DNA of 52,564 bases from Pedosphaera sp. (GTDB taxonomy: Bacteria > Verrucomicrobiota > Verrucomicrobiia > Limisphaerales > UBA9464): the NCBI GenBank assembly GCA_009695205.1, contig SIBK01000026.1, positions 1 to 52,564 of the forward strand, written 5' to 3'. How positions within the stretch are numbered: position 1 is the first letter of the stretch; the number at the start of each line of letters is the position of its first letter. Positions 36,331-45,739 of this stretch are shown here, piece after piece. The position numbers and the translations under genes are program-made. The notes below the pieces were generated by a model that was not told the DNA's origin, made no database searches, and saw only the letters and a program-made list of their open reading frames with translations.

Positions 36331-38091
36331 TCAGTCGAGAATCGGAAAGCTGGCCCAATATTTCAACATTTCCTCAACCGACTCCGGGACCTTGAGGGGG
36401 CGAACCACTCGGAACCCAAGGAACTGAGCGTCGGTCAAATACCATTTCGACTTTGGTAACTGGGGGTCACGCATCTTCCAACTCGCGTCACTGGATCGGC
36501 GGGCTGCCGAACGCAGGACTTCTGGTTCGTCATCCCACGATCCTCCCCGAGCCACATGCGGGTACTCCGCGAATCCAGGCAGCCATGGGCTTTCCGGGGG
36601 AAGTTTGGAATACGCATCCGCTGCGTACCCATCCAGGCACCACTCCGCCACATTGCCGTGCATGTCGAAGAGCCCCCAAGGATTGGGCTTCTTCATCCCC
36701 ACCTTTTGATATTTCGAATCGGCATTCTTGAAGTGCCACCCGTACTCGTCGAGCGTTGACGCGTCATCCCCAAAGGAATACGCCGTCGTCGTGCCAGCCC
36801 GGCAGGCGTACTCCCACTCCCCCTCCGTTGGTAGCCGATAAAAATGGCCCGTTTTCGCAGTCAACCACCGGCAATAGTTGAGCGCAGCAAAATGCGTCAT
36901 GCTAATGGCCGGAAATCCCTCCTTGCCCATGCCAAAGCTCATTTCGACATACGGCGACGTCGGACGACTGACCGCCTCCGCTTCCAGCCCTTTATAGGGA
37001 CTCGCGCCGTCGGGCCCAGGCGTCAATGCAATATACAATTCCCGGTTGATGCGTTCTGTGGTCACGTTGGTGCCCTTCTCGAGACCGGGGAACATAAAAT
37101 TCTCGTACTCGTTCCAGCGCACTTCGGTCGCTCCCATCCAGAAGGCCTCGATGCGAACCTTATGGGCCGGCCCTTCGTCCGGCTTGCGACCCTTTTCTCC
37201 ATCCGGACTTCCCATGGTGAACGCTGCGGCTGGAATGGGAACCATATCGAACTTGCCGTCCGTTCCCGACAGAACTCCAACGTACGGTTTCATTTCAGCC
37301 GCCGACAGGGGCGGGTTATTTGCCTGAACCTTGGCAAAGACTGCCGCGAAAACGGCCTTGTCATCCCGTGTCGTGGAGGAAGTTTCCTCGCGCTGTTTCA
37401 AGACCAAGCCATCCGGCCATTCCGCCCCCTGATCGATCCAGTCTCGGATGAGATCCGTGCGCGCTTTGGCCAATGGACCGCCCTTCTTCTTAGGCGGCAT
37501 GAGATCCTCGTGGTCCGCCGGCAATACGGTGGTTGTGTAAACCTTGCTCGCCTGTGGGTCACCGGGAACGATATCCTTGGATTTGAAAATTTCCAGTTTC
37601 ACATCCATTCGGAGGTCTCCTTTCGCGTGCCCTTCGTGATGACAGGAGACACAATGGACTTCGAAGATCGGTTGGATTTGCTTCACAAAGTCGATCCTCT
37701 CCTTTTGAGCGAGCTGAAACTCCTCCGGCCAGACCGCACCCTGTTCGATCCACGCCTCCAGGGTTGCCTGCTGGGTCGGGTTGAGTTTGTCGCCCTTGGG
37801 AGGCATGACATCGTCGTGGTCCGCAGGCAGTGTCGTCGAAGTGTACAGCGGCGATTTCGCGGGATCATTCGGCGTTAGCGCGGGCGCCTTCTCGCCCCCT
37901 TTGAGAGCTCCGGTCCGATTGACGAGGGAAAGCCCGCCCTTCGGCTTCTCCGGGCCGTGGCACTTGAGGCAGTTCGCCTCAAGGATCGGTTTGACCTGCT
38001 TCTTGAAATCGACCGGATCCGCGGCCCGTGCCCCCGCGGAAAGCATCACAACAAGGGCGGCCGCGTTGCTGACGACAAACATTTTCTTCAT
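36331..38091 (-). CDS. Secreted double PSCyt1 cytochrome fused to an FGE-like (SUMF1) domain
   Basis: A 586-residue fusion. After a signal peptide (MKKMFVVSNAAALVVMLSAG then ARAAD) come two planctomycete-type cytochrome segments, each with a CXXCH heme site: ANCLKCHGPEKPKGG and HCVSCHHEGHAKGDL. Each ends in an MPPK motif that could supply the methionine ligand (DVMPPKGDKL; DLMPPKKKGG). Residues ~280-570 form a formylglycine-generating-enzyme-like domain: FTMGSPDGEKGRKPDEGPAH, YRLPTEGEWEYACRAGT, NPWGLFDMHGNVAEWCLDGY and RGGSWDDEPEVLRSAARRSS. The two redox cysteines of true FGE are absent here (RSAARR; LGFRVVR), so it is unlikely to make formylglycine and may instead bind a ligand or protein. 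Confidence 0.88.
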   Translation of the reverse strand: MKKMFVVSNAAALVVMLSAGARAADPVDFKKQVKPILEANCLKCHGPEKPKGGLSLVNRTGALKGGEKAPALTPNDPAKSPLYTSTTLPADHDDVMPPKGDKLNPTQQATLEAWIEQGAVWPEEFQLAQKERIDFVKQIQPIFEVHCVSCHHEGHAKGDLRMDVKLEIFKSKDIVPGDPQASKVYTTTVLPADHEDLMPPKKKGGPLAKARTDLIRDWIDQGAEWPDGLVLKQREETSSTTRDDKAVFAAVFAKVQANNPPLSAAEMKPYVGVLSGTDGKFDMVPIPAAAFTMGSPDGEKGRKPDEGPAHKVRIEAFWMGATEVRWNEYENFMFPGLEKGTNVTTERINRELYIALTPGPDGASPYKGLEAEAVSRPTSPYVEMSFGMGKEGFPAISMTHFAALNYCRWLTAKTGHFYRLPTEGEWEYACRAGTTTAYSFGDDASTLDEYGWHFKNADSKYQKVGMKKPNPWGLFDMHGNVAEWCLDGYAADAYSKLPPESPWLPGFAEYPHVARGGSWDDEPEVLRSAARRSSDASWKMRDPQLPKSKWYLTDAQFLGFRVVRPLKVPESVEEMLKYWASFPILD

Positions 38092-38321
38092 GCCAATAGT
38101 CCGACGATCTTATCCGGCTTCATATTCTGCTGCAAACTCAAGGATGCAAAAATGCGCAGTATCGAATGCCGCACCAAGTCCGGAATAAAGGGGAAAGCCG
38201 GAACGAGCCGCCCCGGCCAACGCCAAACGGGCTCACTCCGTCTCAAAACCGTGGCGGATGAACTTCAACGCGCGACAGTTCTCGATTGCCAGCTGTCCCC
38301 CAGTTCCCGGAGATTGGGCCG

Positions 38322-39707
38322 GTGAATTCACTCGAATTATTTCTTCCTGTCCCACCTGTGGGTGCCGTACTGGATCCCGGTTTTCGCCCGGCCGTTCTCG
38401 CTCGTCGCAAGTTTGCAACCCAGGCCCACATTCCCGTGCGAATTGCGATCGAGCAGGCGGACGGATCGGTTTTTCATCAACTCACCGGCGTCCTCCCGGC
38501 GGGACACCCACAGGCAACAGCCAATGATTTCTTTGTCGAACGATTGGTGAAGTTCCTGCTCTGGAGCCGGGGTGGTTGGCGGATCTGGGTCGACGGCCCG
38601 GCCGAGCTCGCCGATTCGCTGCGGCGGCACTACTTGAACGACGCCACCGGGCGGTTCGATTCGGAAATCATCGGCGAACGCATTTATGACCGCCCAATCC
38701 GGATCGAATTCACCCGCGAACTTCCCGCAGAGAAGTCCTCCACAGCACCTCTCGGCCGCCATCTCGACGGGTGCCGGATCGGATTTGATCTGGGCGGCAG
38801 CGATCGCAAAGTGGCGGCGGTACGGGACGGCGAAGTCGTCTTCAGTGAGGAGACGGTTTGGGACCCGTATTTCCAGGCGGATCCGCAGTATCACATCGAC
38901 GGCATCCAGGATTCCCTGCGTAAAGCGGCAGCCCACCTTCCGAGAGTGGATGCGATTGGAGGGAGTGCGGCCGGCGTTTACGTGAACAACCGGGTCAAGG
39001 TGGCATCGCTTTTCCGCGGGGTTCCCAGCGAACTTTTTAACTCGCGCGTGAGGGACCTCTTCCTTGAGTTGCGTGGGGCCTGGGGTGGCATTCCGTTTGA
39101 TGTGGTCAATGACGGAGAGATCACTGCCCTCTCCGGTTCCATGTCCTTAGGCGACAACGCCGTCCTGGGCCTGTCCATGGGGACGAGCACGGCGGGGGGG
39201 TACGTCACGCCCGAGGGAAACATTACGAGCTGGCTAAATGAATTGGCCTTTACGCCATTTGACTATTCGCCCGCGGCCCGTCATGATGAATGGTCCGGAG
39301 ACTTCGGCTGTGGCGTCCAATGCTTTTCCCAACAGGCCGTGGGAAGGCTCCTCGCTCCCGCTGGCATCGAAGGGACCGCTGAACTGCCGCTCCCGGAGAA
39401 ACTCAAGCACGTGCAGCAACTCATGGCCAACGATGACCCTCGCGCCCGGAAGATTTATGAAACCATCGGGACCTATCTGGGCTATGGAGTGGCTCACCTG
39501 GCGGACTTCCATATACTTCGTCATGTGCTGGTGCTGGGCCGGGTGACCTCCGGCGTCGGCGGCGATATCATCCTTTCCAAGGCTCGTGAGGTCCTTGCCA
39601 CGGAATTCCCCGAATTGGCCGGGCAGATCGCCCTGCACATGCCCGACGAAAAGGAGAAGAGGCACGGACAAGCCATTGCAGCTGCAAGTCTGCCGATCAT
39701 CTCGTAG
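38322..39707 (+). CDS. ROK-type / BadF-like sugar-kinase-fold protein
   Basis: A ~461-residue protein with the actin-like ATPase fold. The phosphate-1 loop is IGFDLGGSDRKVAAVRDG, unusually ~165 residues from the start; the second half has VVNDGEITALSGSMSLGD and GLSMGTSTAGGY, resembling the family's ADP and sugar sites. The long N-terminal region (HIPVRIAIEQADGSVFHQLT) is not a known ROK part and may be a separate beta domain. I prefer the GTG at 38322, with GGAG nine bases upstream, over the ATG at 38286. The substrate is unknown; it may be a hexose or N-acetylhexosamine kinase or a non-catalytic paralogue. Confidence 0.75.
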   Translation: MNSLELFLPVPPVGAVLDPGFRPAVLARRKFATQAHIPVRIAIEQADGSVFHQLTGVLPAGHPQATANDFFVERLVKFLLWSRGGWRIWVDGPAELADSLRRHYLNDATGRFDSEIIGERIYDRPIRIEFTRELPAEKSSTAPLGRHLDGCRIGFDLGGSDRKVAAVRDGEVVFSEETVWDPYFQADPQYHIDGIQDSLRKAAAHLPRVDAIGGSAAGVYVNNRVKVASLFRGVPSELFNSRVRDLFLELRGAWGGIPFDVVNDGEITALSGSMSLGDNAVLGLSMGTSTAGGYVTPEGNITSWLNELAFTPFDYSPAARHDEWSGDFGCGVQCFSQQAVGRLLAPAGIEGTAELPLPEKLKHVQQLMANDDPRARKIYETIGTYLGYGVAHLADFHILRHVLVLGRVTSGVGGDIILSKAREVLATEFPELAGQIALHMPDEKEKRHGQAIAAASLPIIS

Positions 39708-39743
39708 GATTTCGAGGCCCGTTCAGCGGATAAAGTCGCACCA

Positions 39744-41204
39744 ATGCTGTTCAATTCCTTGCATTTTCTGGCGTTTTTCACGCTGGTGACGCCGCTGTAT
39801 TATCTACTTCCCCACCGGTATCGCGCCCTCTTTCTGCTGGCAGGCAGTTGCTATTTCTACATGGCCTTTGTGCCGGTCTACATCCTGATCCTCGGGTTCA
39901 CCATCCTCATCGACTACGTCGCCGGCATCGGCCTGGATCGGACGAAGGGATCGCGAAGGAAATGGCTCCTGATCGCGAGCTTGGTCGCCAATATCAGCGT
40001 GCTCGCCGTCTTCAAGTACTACAACTTCATCAACGAAAGTCTCAGCGGTATATTGAATCTTTGGGGCGCGGAGAATCCGTTTCCGATGCTCTCCATCCTT
40101 CTGCCGATCGGCCTATCGTTCCACACGTTTCAAGCCATGAGCTACACGATCGAGGTGTACCGGGGGAATCAACGCTCCGAACCCAACCTGGTGATCTATT
40201 CGCTCTACGTAATGTTTTACCCCCAATTGGTGGCGGGCCCGATCGAACGGCCTCAAAATCTCCTGCGTCAGTTCCGCGAAGAACACGAGTTCGATTATCA
40301 ACGAATCGTGGAGGGTCTAAAGCTCATGGCGTGGGGCCTCTTTAAAAAGGTCGTGATAGCCGACCGTCTGGCTCCCTTGCCCGATGCTATTTTCAACGAT
40401 GTCCAACAATATCACGGACTCGGACTTGCCCTCGCCATCGGGGCGTTTTCTGTTCAGATATATTGCGACTTCTCGGGTTACTCCGACATCGCCATCGGTG
40501 CCGCCCGGGTCATGGGTTTCACGTTGATGACCAATTTCGATCGACCCTACCACGCCCGCACCATCGCTGAATTCTGGAGGCGCTGGCATATCTCCCTTAC
40601 GACCTGGTTCAAAGACTATCTCTACATTCCCCTCGGCGGCAGCCGCGTACCGGTCCCTCGTTGGTACTTGAATCTGGTGATTGTATTCGTCATCAGCGGC
40701 CTCTGGCACGGACCCAATTGGACGTTTGTACTCTGGGGGCTCTTGCATTCATTCTACCTCATCTTCGGCCTGCTCACGCAGCGCACCCGAGACATTCTCC
40801 GCAAGGCATCCGGACTCTCCGCCCGGCCGAACCTGGCCGCCGCAGTTCAAAGGCTCTGCACCTTCACCCTGGTCACGATTGCCTGGGTTTTTTTCCGGGC
40901 GAACACCGTACAAGACGCACTCTATGTGCTCACCCATCTAACGCAGGGCCTCCAGCAGGACATCAACAACCTCATCTACCAACGCCAGCTCAACCTGGGC
41001 TTCGGCCAGCGTGACCTACTGATCGCTCTGGCAGCCGTCGCCTTCATGGAGTTTGTTCACTGGGCGCAGTACCGAGGCAGTGTCTCCCGCTGGATTTCGC
41101 AACAACCTGGGTACATTCGCTGGCCATTGTACTATGCGGCGGTCTTGACCATCGTCTTTCTCGGAGTCCACGGAGACAGACAGTTTATCTACTTTCAGTT
41201 CTGA
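39744..41204 (+). CDS. MBOAT-family O-acyltransferase (AlgI-like)
   Basis: A 486-residue polytopic membrane protein. Family signatures: LPIGLSFHTFQAMSYTIEVY, MFYPQLVAGPIERPQNLLRQ, FCDFSGYSD-like YCDFSGYSDIAIGAARVMGF, EFWRRWHISLTTWFKDYLYI followed by PLGGSR, and the catalytic histidine in VISGLWHGPNWTFVLWG. Such proteins pass acetyl groups across the membrane onto exported polysaccharides. The next gene, two bases downstream, encodes an SGNH-like partner, the usual AlgI/AlgJ or PatA/PatB arrangement. The acceptor polymer is not identifiable from this window. Confidence 0.93.
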   Translation: MLFNSLHFLAFFTLVTPLYYLLPHRYRALFLLAGSCYFYMAFVPVYILILGFTILIDYVAGIGLDRTKGSRRKWLLIASLVANISVLAVFKYYNFINESLSGILNLWGAENPFPMLSILLPIGLSFHTFQAMSYTIEVYRGNQRSEPNLVIYSLYVMFYPQLVAGPIERPQNLLRQFREEHEFDYQRIVEGLKLMAWGLFKKVVIADRLAPLPDAIFNDVQQYHGLGLALAIGAFSVQIYCDFSGYSDIAIGAARVMGFTLMTNFDRPYHARTIAEFWRRWHISLTTWFKDYLYIPLGGSRVPVPRWYLNLVIVFVISGLWHGPNWTFVLWGLLHSFYLIFGLLTQRTRDILRKASGLSARPNLAAAVQRLCTFTLVTIAWVFFRANTVQDALYVLTHLTQGLQQDINNLIYQRQLNLGFGQRDLLIALAAVAFMEFVHWAQYRGSVSRWISQQPGYIRWPLYYAAVLTIVFLGVHGDRQFIYFQF

Positions 41205-41206
41205 TT

Positions 41207-42268
41207 ATGAGGCCGCGGCACATCGAACTCCTGATAAAGATTGCCCTCGCGGTAGCGCCTCTGATCGTCCTCGCCGCAATCTACCTGCTCACCGATCCCT
41301 TCAAGGTGCTGCATCGATATCGCTCTTACTATGAGTCCGAAAAACCCTGCGTGATCTCCCTGAACCGGGATTTCGTATCGGTCCAGACACTGCTCCAAAA
41401 CCGTCAGCTCTATCCTTACGACTCCTTCATCCTGGGCAATTCCCGATCGCTGTTTTACGAGGTTGCCGACTGGCAGCAAAGCACTCGCTCCACACATTCT
41501 TTTCATTTGGATGCCTACGGTGAATCATTGGTCGGCATTCATGCCAAAATACGTCTGCTGGACCGCCTGGGAATCCCGCTGCGAAACGTTCTGCTCATAC
41601 TCGACTACGAAACGCTCAAGACGGCGGAAACGCGGCGCGGTCATATCTTCACAAAGCATCCGGCTCTCACGGGACAGTCGCGCTTCGGCTTTCAATTGGA
41701 ATTCTTCAAATCATTCTATAACCCACTGTTCCTGAAATCCTACCTGCCCTACCTGCTCCTCCGGCAGATCAAGCCGTACATGCTTCAGGATTTCATGCTG
41801 GATGACCGCCCCATGCGGTACGATCTGCGTAGCAACGAAATCCAGTTTTTGGAAATGGAAACTCGAATCGCGCACGATCCGGACAGTTTCTATGGTCCAC
41901 GCACCCATCTCTTCTACACCCGACCTTCCCGCACACAGATGTCCCCGTCCGTCATCCTCGCCCGGCAAAAGGCCCTGTTGAAAGAGATCCGCGAAATACT
42001 CGAATCGCGGCGCACGGAGTACCGACTAATCATCAATCCACTATACGATCAACAGAAATTCAACGCAGCGGATCTCGCAATCCTCGTCCAGATCTTTGGC
42101 CCGGATCAGGTTTTTGACTATTCCGGCATCAATGACATCACAGCAGATCCCCGAAATTACTACGAAACATACCACTATCGCCCCCACATCGCCCGCCGCA
42201 TCCTCAAAGAGATCTATTCCCAACCACGGAATCCGCCCCGTAATCCTCAGGAGCCGAATCGCCTATAG
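41207..42268 (+). CDS. SGNH-like membrane-anchored acyl-transfer partner of the MBOAT protein
   Basis: A 353-residue protein with one N-terminal membrane helix (IKIALAVAPLIVLAAIYLL). The body is compatible with an SGNH hydrolase-like fold: SFILGNSRSLFYEV resembles block I, and the C-terminal DPRNYYETYHYRPHIARRI has the D-X-X-H-like element. Between them LLILDYETLKTAETRR fits the central strand. Proteins in this position complete acyl transfer from the MBOAT carrier to an extracellular polysaccharide. The gene starts two bases after the MBOAT stop. Its 3' end overlaps the panC stop, convergent, by six bases. The family call rests on context plus weak motifs. Confidence 0.65.
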   Translation: MRPRHIELLIKIALAVAPLIVLAAIYLLTDPFKVLHRYRSYYESEKPCVISLNRDFVSVQTLLQNRQLYPYDSFILGNSRSLFYEVADWQQSTRSTHSFHLDAYGESLVGIHAKIRLLDRLGIPLRNVLLILDYETLKTAETRRGHIFTKHPALTGQSRFGFQLEFFKSFYNPLFLKSYLPYLLLRQIKPYMLQDFMLDDRPMRYDLRSNEIQFLEMETRIAHDPDSFYGPRTHLFYTRPSRTQMSPSVILARQKALLKEIREILESRRTEYRLIINPLYDQQKFNAADLAILVQIFGPDQVFDYSGINDITADPRNYYETYHYRPHIARRILKEIYSQPRNPPRNPQEPNRL

Positions 42269-43129
42269 CGCCGCATTGTCAATCAGGCGCGTTTTTCCAA
42301 GATAAACGGCCAGCGCCATGTGGGCGCCTTGTTGGACCCGTCGCGCAGGTGCCAGGGTTGCTCCGTCAAAAACCTCGATGTAATCCAACCGAGCGTCCGG
42401 TTCCGCAGCCACCCGCTTCGCGAGCGTCCTTTTGAGCGAGGCAGCCGGCAAGCCGTTCACGGATTGGCGAACCAAAGCCTGCGCTTCGCATAAGACGCGC
42501 CACAGCACCGTCGCCTGGCGACGCTCCGCCGGCGATAGGTAGGCATTCCGTGAGCTCATCGCCAGGCCGTCCGCTTCGCGGTGCGTGGGTGCGACAACCA
42601 ATTCAATGGGAAAATTCAGATCCGTGATCATCCGTTTGACAACCGCAGCCTGTTGCCAGTCCTTGGCCCCAAACACCGCGATGTCTGGCAGCACGCAGTT
42701 GAAGAGCTTCGCAACCACCGTTGTCACACCCCGGAAATGCGTCGCGCGAGAGGCCCCCTCCATTCCCTGGGACAAGCGATCCTCGAGGACCCAAGTGCTG
42801 TGCAGTCCTTCGGCACGGCCCGGGTACATGACGGCGTCCGATGGGAGAAAAATCACATCAACACCCGCGTTGCGGCACAACCGCCTGTCGCGAACCAGGT
42901 TTCTGGGATACTTCGTGAGATCCTCCGATGGGGCAAACTGGGTAGGATTCACATAAATACTGACGACCACTAATCCAGTGGATCCGACTCTCCGGCGGGC
43001 TTCATTCACCAGGCTGATATGACCCGCGTGCAAGTACCCCATGGTGGGAACGAATCCGATCTGTCGGTCAGTCTTTTTTGCGTGTTGAGCCACGCGCTGC
43101 ATCGCATCGATCTGCTCTACAATTTTCAT
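42263..43129 (-). CDS. panC: Pantothenate synthetase (pantoate-beta-alanine ligase)
   Basis: Joins pantoate and beta-alanine with ATP to make pantothenate, the coenzyme A precursor. The ATP-binding HIGH-type motif is FVPTMGYLHAGHISLV; others are VVVSIYVNPTQFAPSEDLTK YP-region, FGAKDWQQAAVVKRM (usually KDXQQ) and the KMSKS-like MSSRNAYLSP. The 288-residue length is normal. It is a lone gene here; panB and panD are not in the window. Confidence 0.95.
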   Translation of the reverse strand: MKIVEQIDAMQRVAQHAKKTDRQIGFVPTMGYLHAGHISLVNEARRRVGSTGLVVVSIYVNPTQFAPSEDLTKYPRNLVRDRRLCRNAGVDVIFLPSDAVMYPGRAEGLHSTWVLEDRLSQGMEGASRATHFRGVTTVVAKLFNCVLPDIAVFGAKDWQQAAVVKRMITDLNFPIELVVAPTHREADGLAMSSRNAYLSPAERRQATVLWRVLCEAQALVRQSVNGLPAASLKRTLAKRVAAEPDARLDYIEVFDGATLAPARRVQQGAHMALAVYLGKTRLIDNAAL

Positions 43130-43327
43130 AGGCGAATCACTTCGGGTGAAGGATACGAAGTCCAGTCACCGTCGTCCAATTCACTGGGCGAACCCGCAGC
43201 CGTTTTCATTTTAACTCTTCGGATGTGGACGGAGGACACCGGAATGTGGTTGTGTCGCCACCCTCCGTAGCACCTCCAAGCATCGCTTGCACCGGAGCTC
43301 CGATCCGCCATCTTGCTACCTGGAGTT

Positions 43328-43573
43328 ATGCCAAATTACGAGTATGAGATTTGCGACGGAAAATGTGTCGCCTGCGGAGGACGCTTCACCCTGAGACGTC
43401 CGTTGAATGCGCCACCACTGGAAAATTGTCCGGCCTGCCGCAAGCCCGTCCGCAAGATGATCAGCGGATTTAGCACACCGACAGTCACCCGGCCTGTCAG
43501 CGTGTCGGACGCGAAAAAGGCCGGATTCACCGTCCTAAAGCGAGTCAGCAAGGGGGAGTATGAGCGACAATGA
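43328..43573 (+). CDS. FmdB-family zinc-ribbon protein
   Basis: An 81-residue protein beginning MPNYEYEICDGKCVACGGRF, with the second ligand pair at NCPACRKPVRKMISGFS. FmdB-type zinc ribbons are small putative regulatory proteins; the function of most is unknown. The ATG at 43328 begins the conserved PxYEY motif; a TTG at 43313 is an alternative with better spacing from upstream sequence. Its stop overlaps the next small ORF (ATGA). Confidence 0.85.
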   Translation: MPNYEYEICDGKCVACGGRFTLRRPLNAPPLENCPACRKPVRKMISGFSTPTVTRPVSVSDAKKAGFTVLKRVSKGEYERQ

Positions 43574-43749
43574 ACTCTCCCGAATTGCCGGGAGGCGACA
43601 ACCGGGGCTATCGGCTGGGAGGTCGAAGATCCTATGACGACACGATGGCATCGAGTACTGGCAAGGGTAAGCGCCTGGAATCCGCTGCCCCGCCGGCCCT
43701 CACGGCCAAAGCCCGGCTTGCATTTTCGAGCAGAACACTTTCCGCTTGA
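43570..43749 (+). CDS. Tiny ORF coupled to the FmdB gene, unknown
   Basis: A 59-codon frame starting at the ATG that overlaps the FmdB stop (ATGA) and ending with TGA at 43747. The product begins MNSPELPGGDNRGYRLGGRR and is Ser/Ala/Lys-rich, with no cysteine, membrane segment or known motif. The four-base overlap favours real coupled translation, but the sequence is low-complexity and could be a chance frame. Confidence 0.3.
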   Translation: MNSPELPGGDNRGYRLGGRRSYDDTMASSTGKGKRLESAAPPALTAKARLAFSSRTLSA

Positions 43750-43787
43750 CGCTGTCGAATTCTAGTTCCAGAGACCGAGAGCCTTTT

Positions 43788-45734
43788 ATGAGCGAATTGA
43801 AGCAAATCCAGGACATCCTTGGCCGGACTGCGGCGCGGCAACGGATGCAGCGCGGCTGGCAAGGGCTGTGGCGCGGCGCTTTGGTGGGCGCTTTGGCCTA
43901 TTTAGGCGCTTTGCTCCTGTTCAAGGTGGCTCCGGTTCCGAAAGAAATGCTGCGATGGTCGGCAATCGCCAGCGTCGCCTGCGCGATCGTGGGATTCCTG
44001 ATCGGCTGGTTACGGCGGGTAACGCCCGAGGCTGCCGCGCGGTTTCTCGACCAAAAACAACACCTCCAGGAGCGGTTGAGTACAGCTCTCGAATTTTCGA
44101 AGGCAGGGAGGACGGATCGATGGAATGACCTCGTCCTTGCGGACGCCACATCCGCAGCAGCCGCGATTGATCCGGCCAAGCTGATGCCTTGGAAACTGCC
44201 CCGTTTAGCGCGGTGGGTCGGACTCGCTGCCGTGGCGGCCGTGGGCGTCGGATTTATTCCCGAGTACCGCTCAAAGGCATATGTCGAGAAGAAGAAAGAT
44301 GCGGAGGTGATCAAGGAGATTGGACAACAACTGGCGAACCTCACCCGGCGTTCGTTGGCGGATCGAAAGCCCGCTCTTGAACCCACGGAGAAGAGCCTTG
44401 AAAAAGTCGCCGAACTCGGCGACCGCCTCCAGCAAGCCAAACTGACACGCGAGAACGCCCTGAAAGACCTCGCGAGCGCCACAGACAAACTGAAGCAGGA
44501 TCTGGGAGCGCTCGGAAAGGACCCGGCCATCCGCCGGCTCGAACGGGCAGCCCGCACACCAGGCAACACACCCACGCAATCCGCCCAAAGCCTCCAGAAG
44601 CAAATGGATGCCATCTCAAAGCAGTTGGGAGATAAAGCCGCGCAGAATCCGGATGCAGTGGATCAATTGCAAAAGGACATGCAGGCGCTGAAGGATGCGG
44701 CAAAGGGCATGGCCAATCAGGATGGTTCCCAGGGGGCCGCCAGCCGGCAGCAGATGGCGAAGATGGCATCTGAGCTTGCTCGAAAGGCCGAATCCCTGGG
44801 GATGCCGCTTCCCAGCCTGGATGAGGCCATCGCCGCGCTGAATTCCGCTCAGGCCGAACAATTCCTCAAAGACCTGAACATCGCCGACCAGGATCTGCAA
44901 AAAATGGCTGACATGGCCAAAACGTTGGCCCAACTCCAGCAACAGTCGGAGCGTCTAGGCAAAGATCTTGCTGAGCAGCTGAAAAATGGTCAGGCCCAAG
45001 CTGCCATCGAATCCTTGCAGAAGATGCGCGACATGCTCGCGAAGGCTCAGTTAAGCCCCGAGCAGATGCAGAAGTTGGTTCTGGAATTGAAGGAGGCCGT
45101 AAAGCCTGGCGAGCAGTATGGGGACGTCGGGAAGTTGCTTGAAAAAGCTACCGCCGAATGCAAGAGCGGTAATAAGTCCGGTGCCGGCAAGGAAATGGCA
45201 GCCGCACAGAAAGAGCTGGAAAAGTTGCTGGGCGACATGAGCGACATGGAGGGGCTGATGGCCGCAATGCAGAATTTGCAAAAAGCCCAAATGTGCGTCG
45301 GCAACGGTATGGGTTGGGGGCAATGTCCCGGAGGTGTCGGTGGCAAATCTGGAAAACCAACCAGCAAGAGCCGGCGTGGCTATGGCAATTGGTCCAACGA
45401 GGACCCATGGGCCATGCCGGATTCCATCTCGGATGGGTGGGACAATTCCGGTCTGCCGGAACGTGCGGACCAAAATTCCAAAGGCCTCACCGATCGGGAT
45501 TCTTCGCTGCCGGACAATCTTTCTCCAACGAAGGTGAAGGGCCAGTTGCAACCTGGCGGACCCATGCCGTCGATAACTCTACGCGGCGTAAGCATCAAGG
45601 GAGACAGTAAGATCGCCTACACCGAGGCAGTGGCCTCCGCACAAACGGATGCACAGACGGCGCTCAGCCAGGAAAAGGTTCCTCGCGCCTATCAAAATAC
45701 GGTCCGGGATTACTTCGACGACCTTAAGAAGTAA
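43788..45734 (+). CDS. Membrane-anchored long coiled-coil protein, DUF4175-like
   Basis: A 648-residue protein. Residues ~31-46, ~57-74 and ~131-148 are hydrophobic helices (LVGALAYLGALLLFKVAP; AIASVACAIVGFLIGWL; WVGLAAVAAVGVGFI). From ~150 to ~540 it is a charged Gln/Lys/Glu/Ala-rich region of coiled coil (ADRKPALEPTEKSLEKVAEL; QLQQQSERLGKDLAEQLKNG). The tail has a Gly-rich CVGNGMGWGQCPGGVGGKSG followed by a disordered stretch. The topology resembles the DUF4175 proteins found in surface or MoxR-associated clusters; the assignment is tentative. Start chosen at the ATG 43788 (MSELKQIQDILGRT). Confidence 0.65.
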   Translation: MSELKQIQDILGRTAARQRMQRGWQGLWRGALVGALAYLGALLLFKVAPVPKEMLRWSAIASVACAIVGFLIGWLRRVTPEAAARFLDQKQHLQERLSTALEFSKAGRTDRWNDLVLADATSAAAAIDPAKLMPWKLPRLARWVGLAAVAAVGVGFIPEYRSKAYVEKKKDAEVIKEIGQQLANLTRRSLADRKPALEPTEKSLEKVAELGDRLQQAKLTRENALKDLASATDKLKQDLGALGKDPAIRRLERAARTPGNTPTQSAQSLQKQMDAISKQLGDKAAQNPDAVDQLQKDMQALKDAAKGMANQDGSQGAASRQQMAKMASELARKAESLGMPLPSLDEAIAALNSAQAEQFLKDLNIADQDLQKMADMAKTLAQLQQQSERLGKDLAEQLKNGQAQAAIESLQKMRDMLAKAQLSPEQMQKLVLELKEAVKPGEQYGDVGKLLEKATAECKSGNKSGAGKEMAAAQKELEKLLGDMSDMEGLMAAMQNLQKAQMCVGNGMGWGQCPGGVGGKSGKPTSKSRRGYGNWSNEDPWAMPDSISDGWDNSGLPERADQNSKGLTDRDSSLPDNLSPTKVKGQLQPGGPMPSITLRGVSIKGDSKIAYTEAVASAQTDAQTALSQEKVPRAYQNTVRDYFDDLKK

Positions 45735-45739
45735 GCCCA

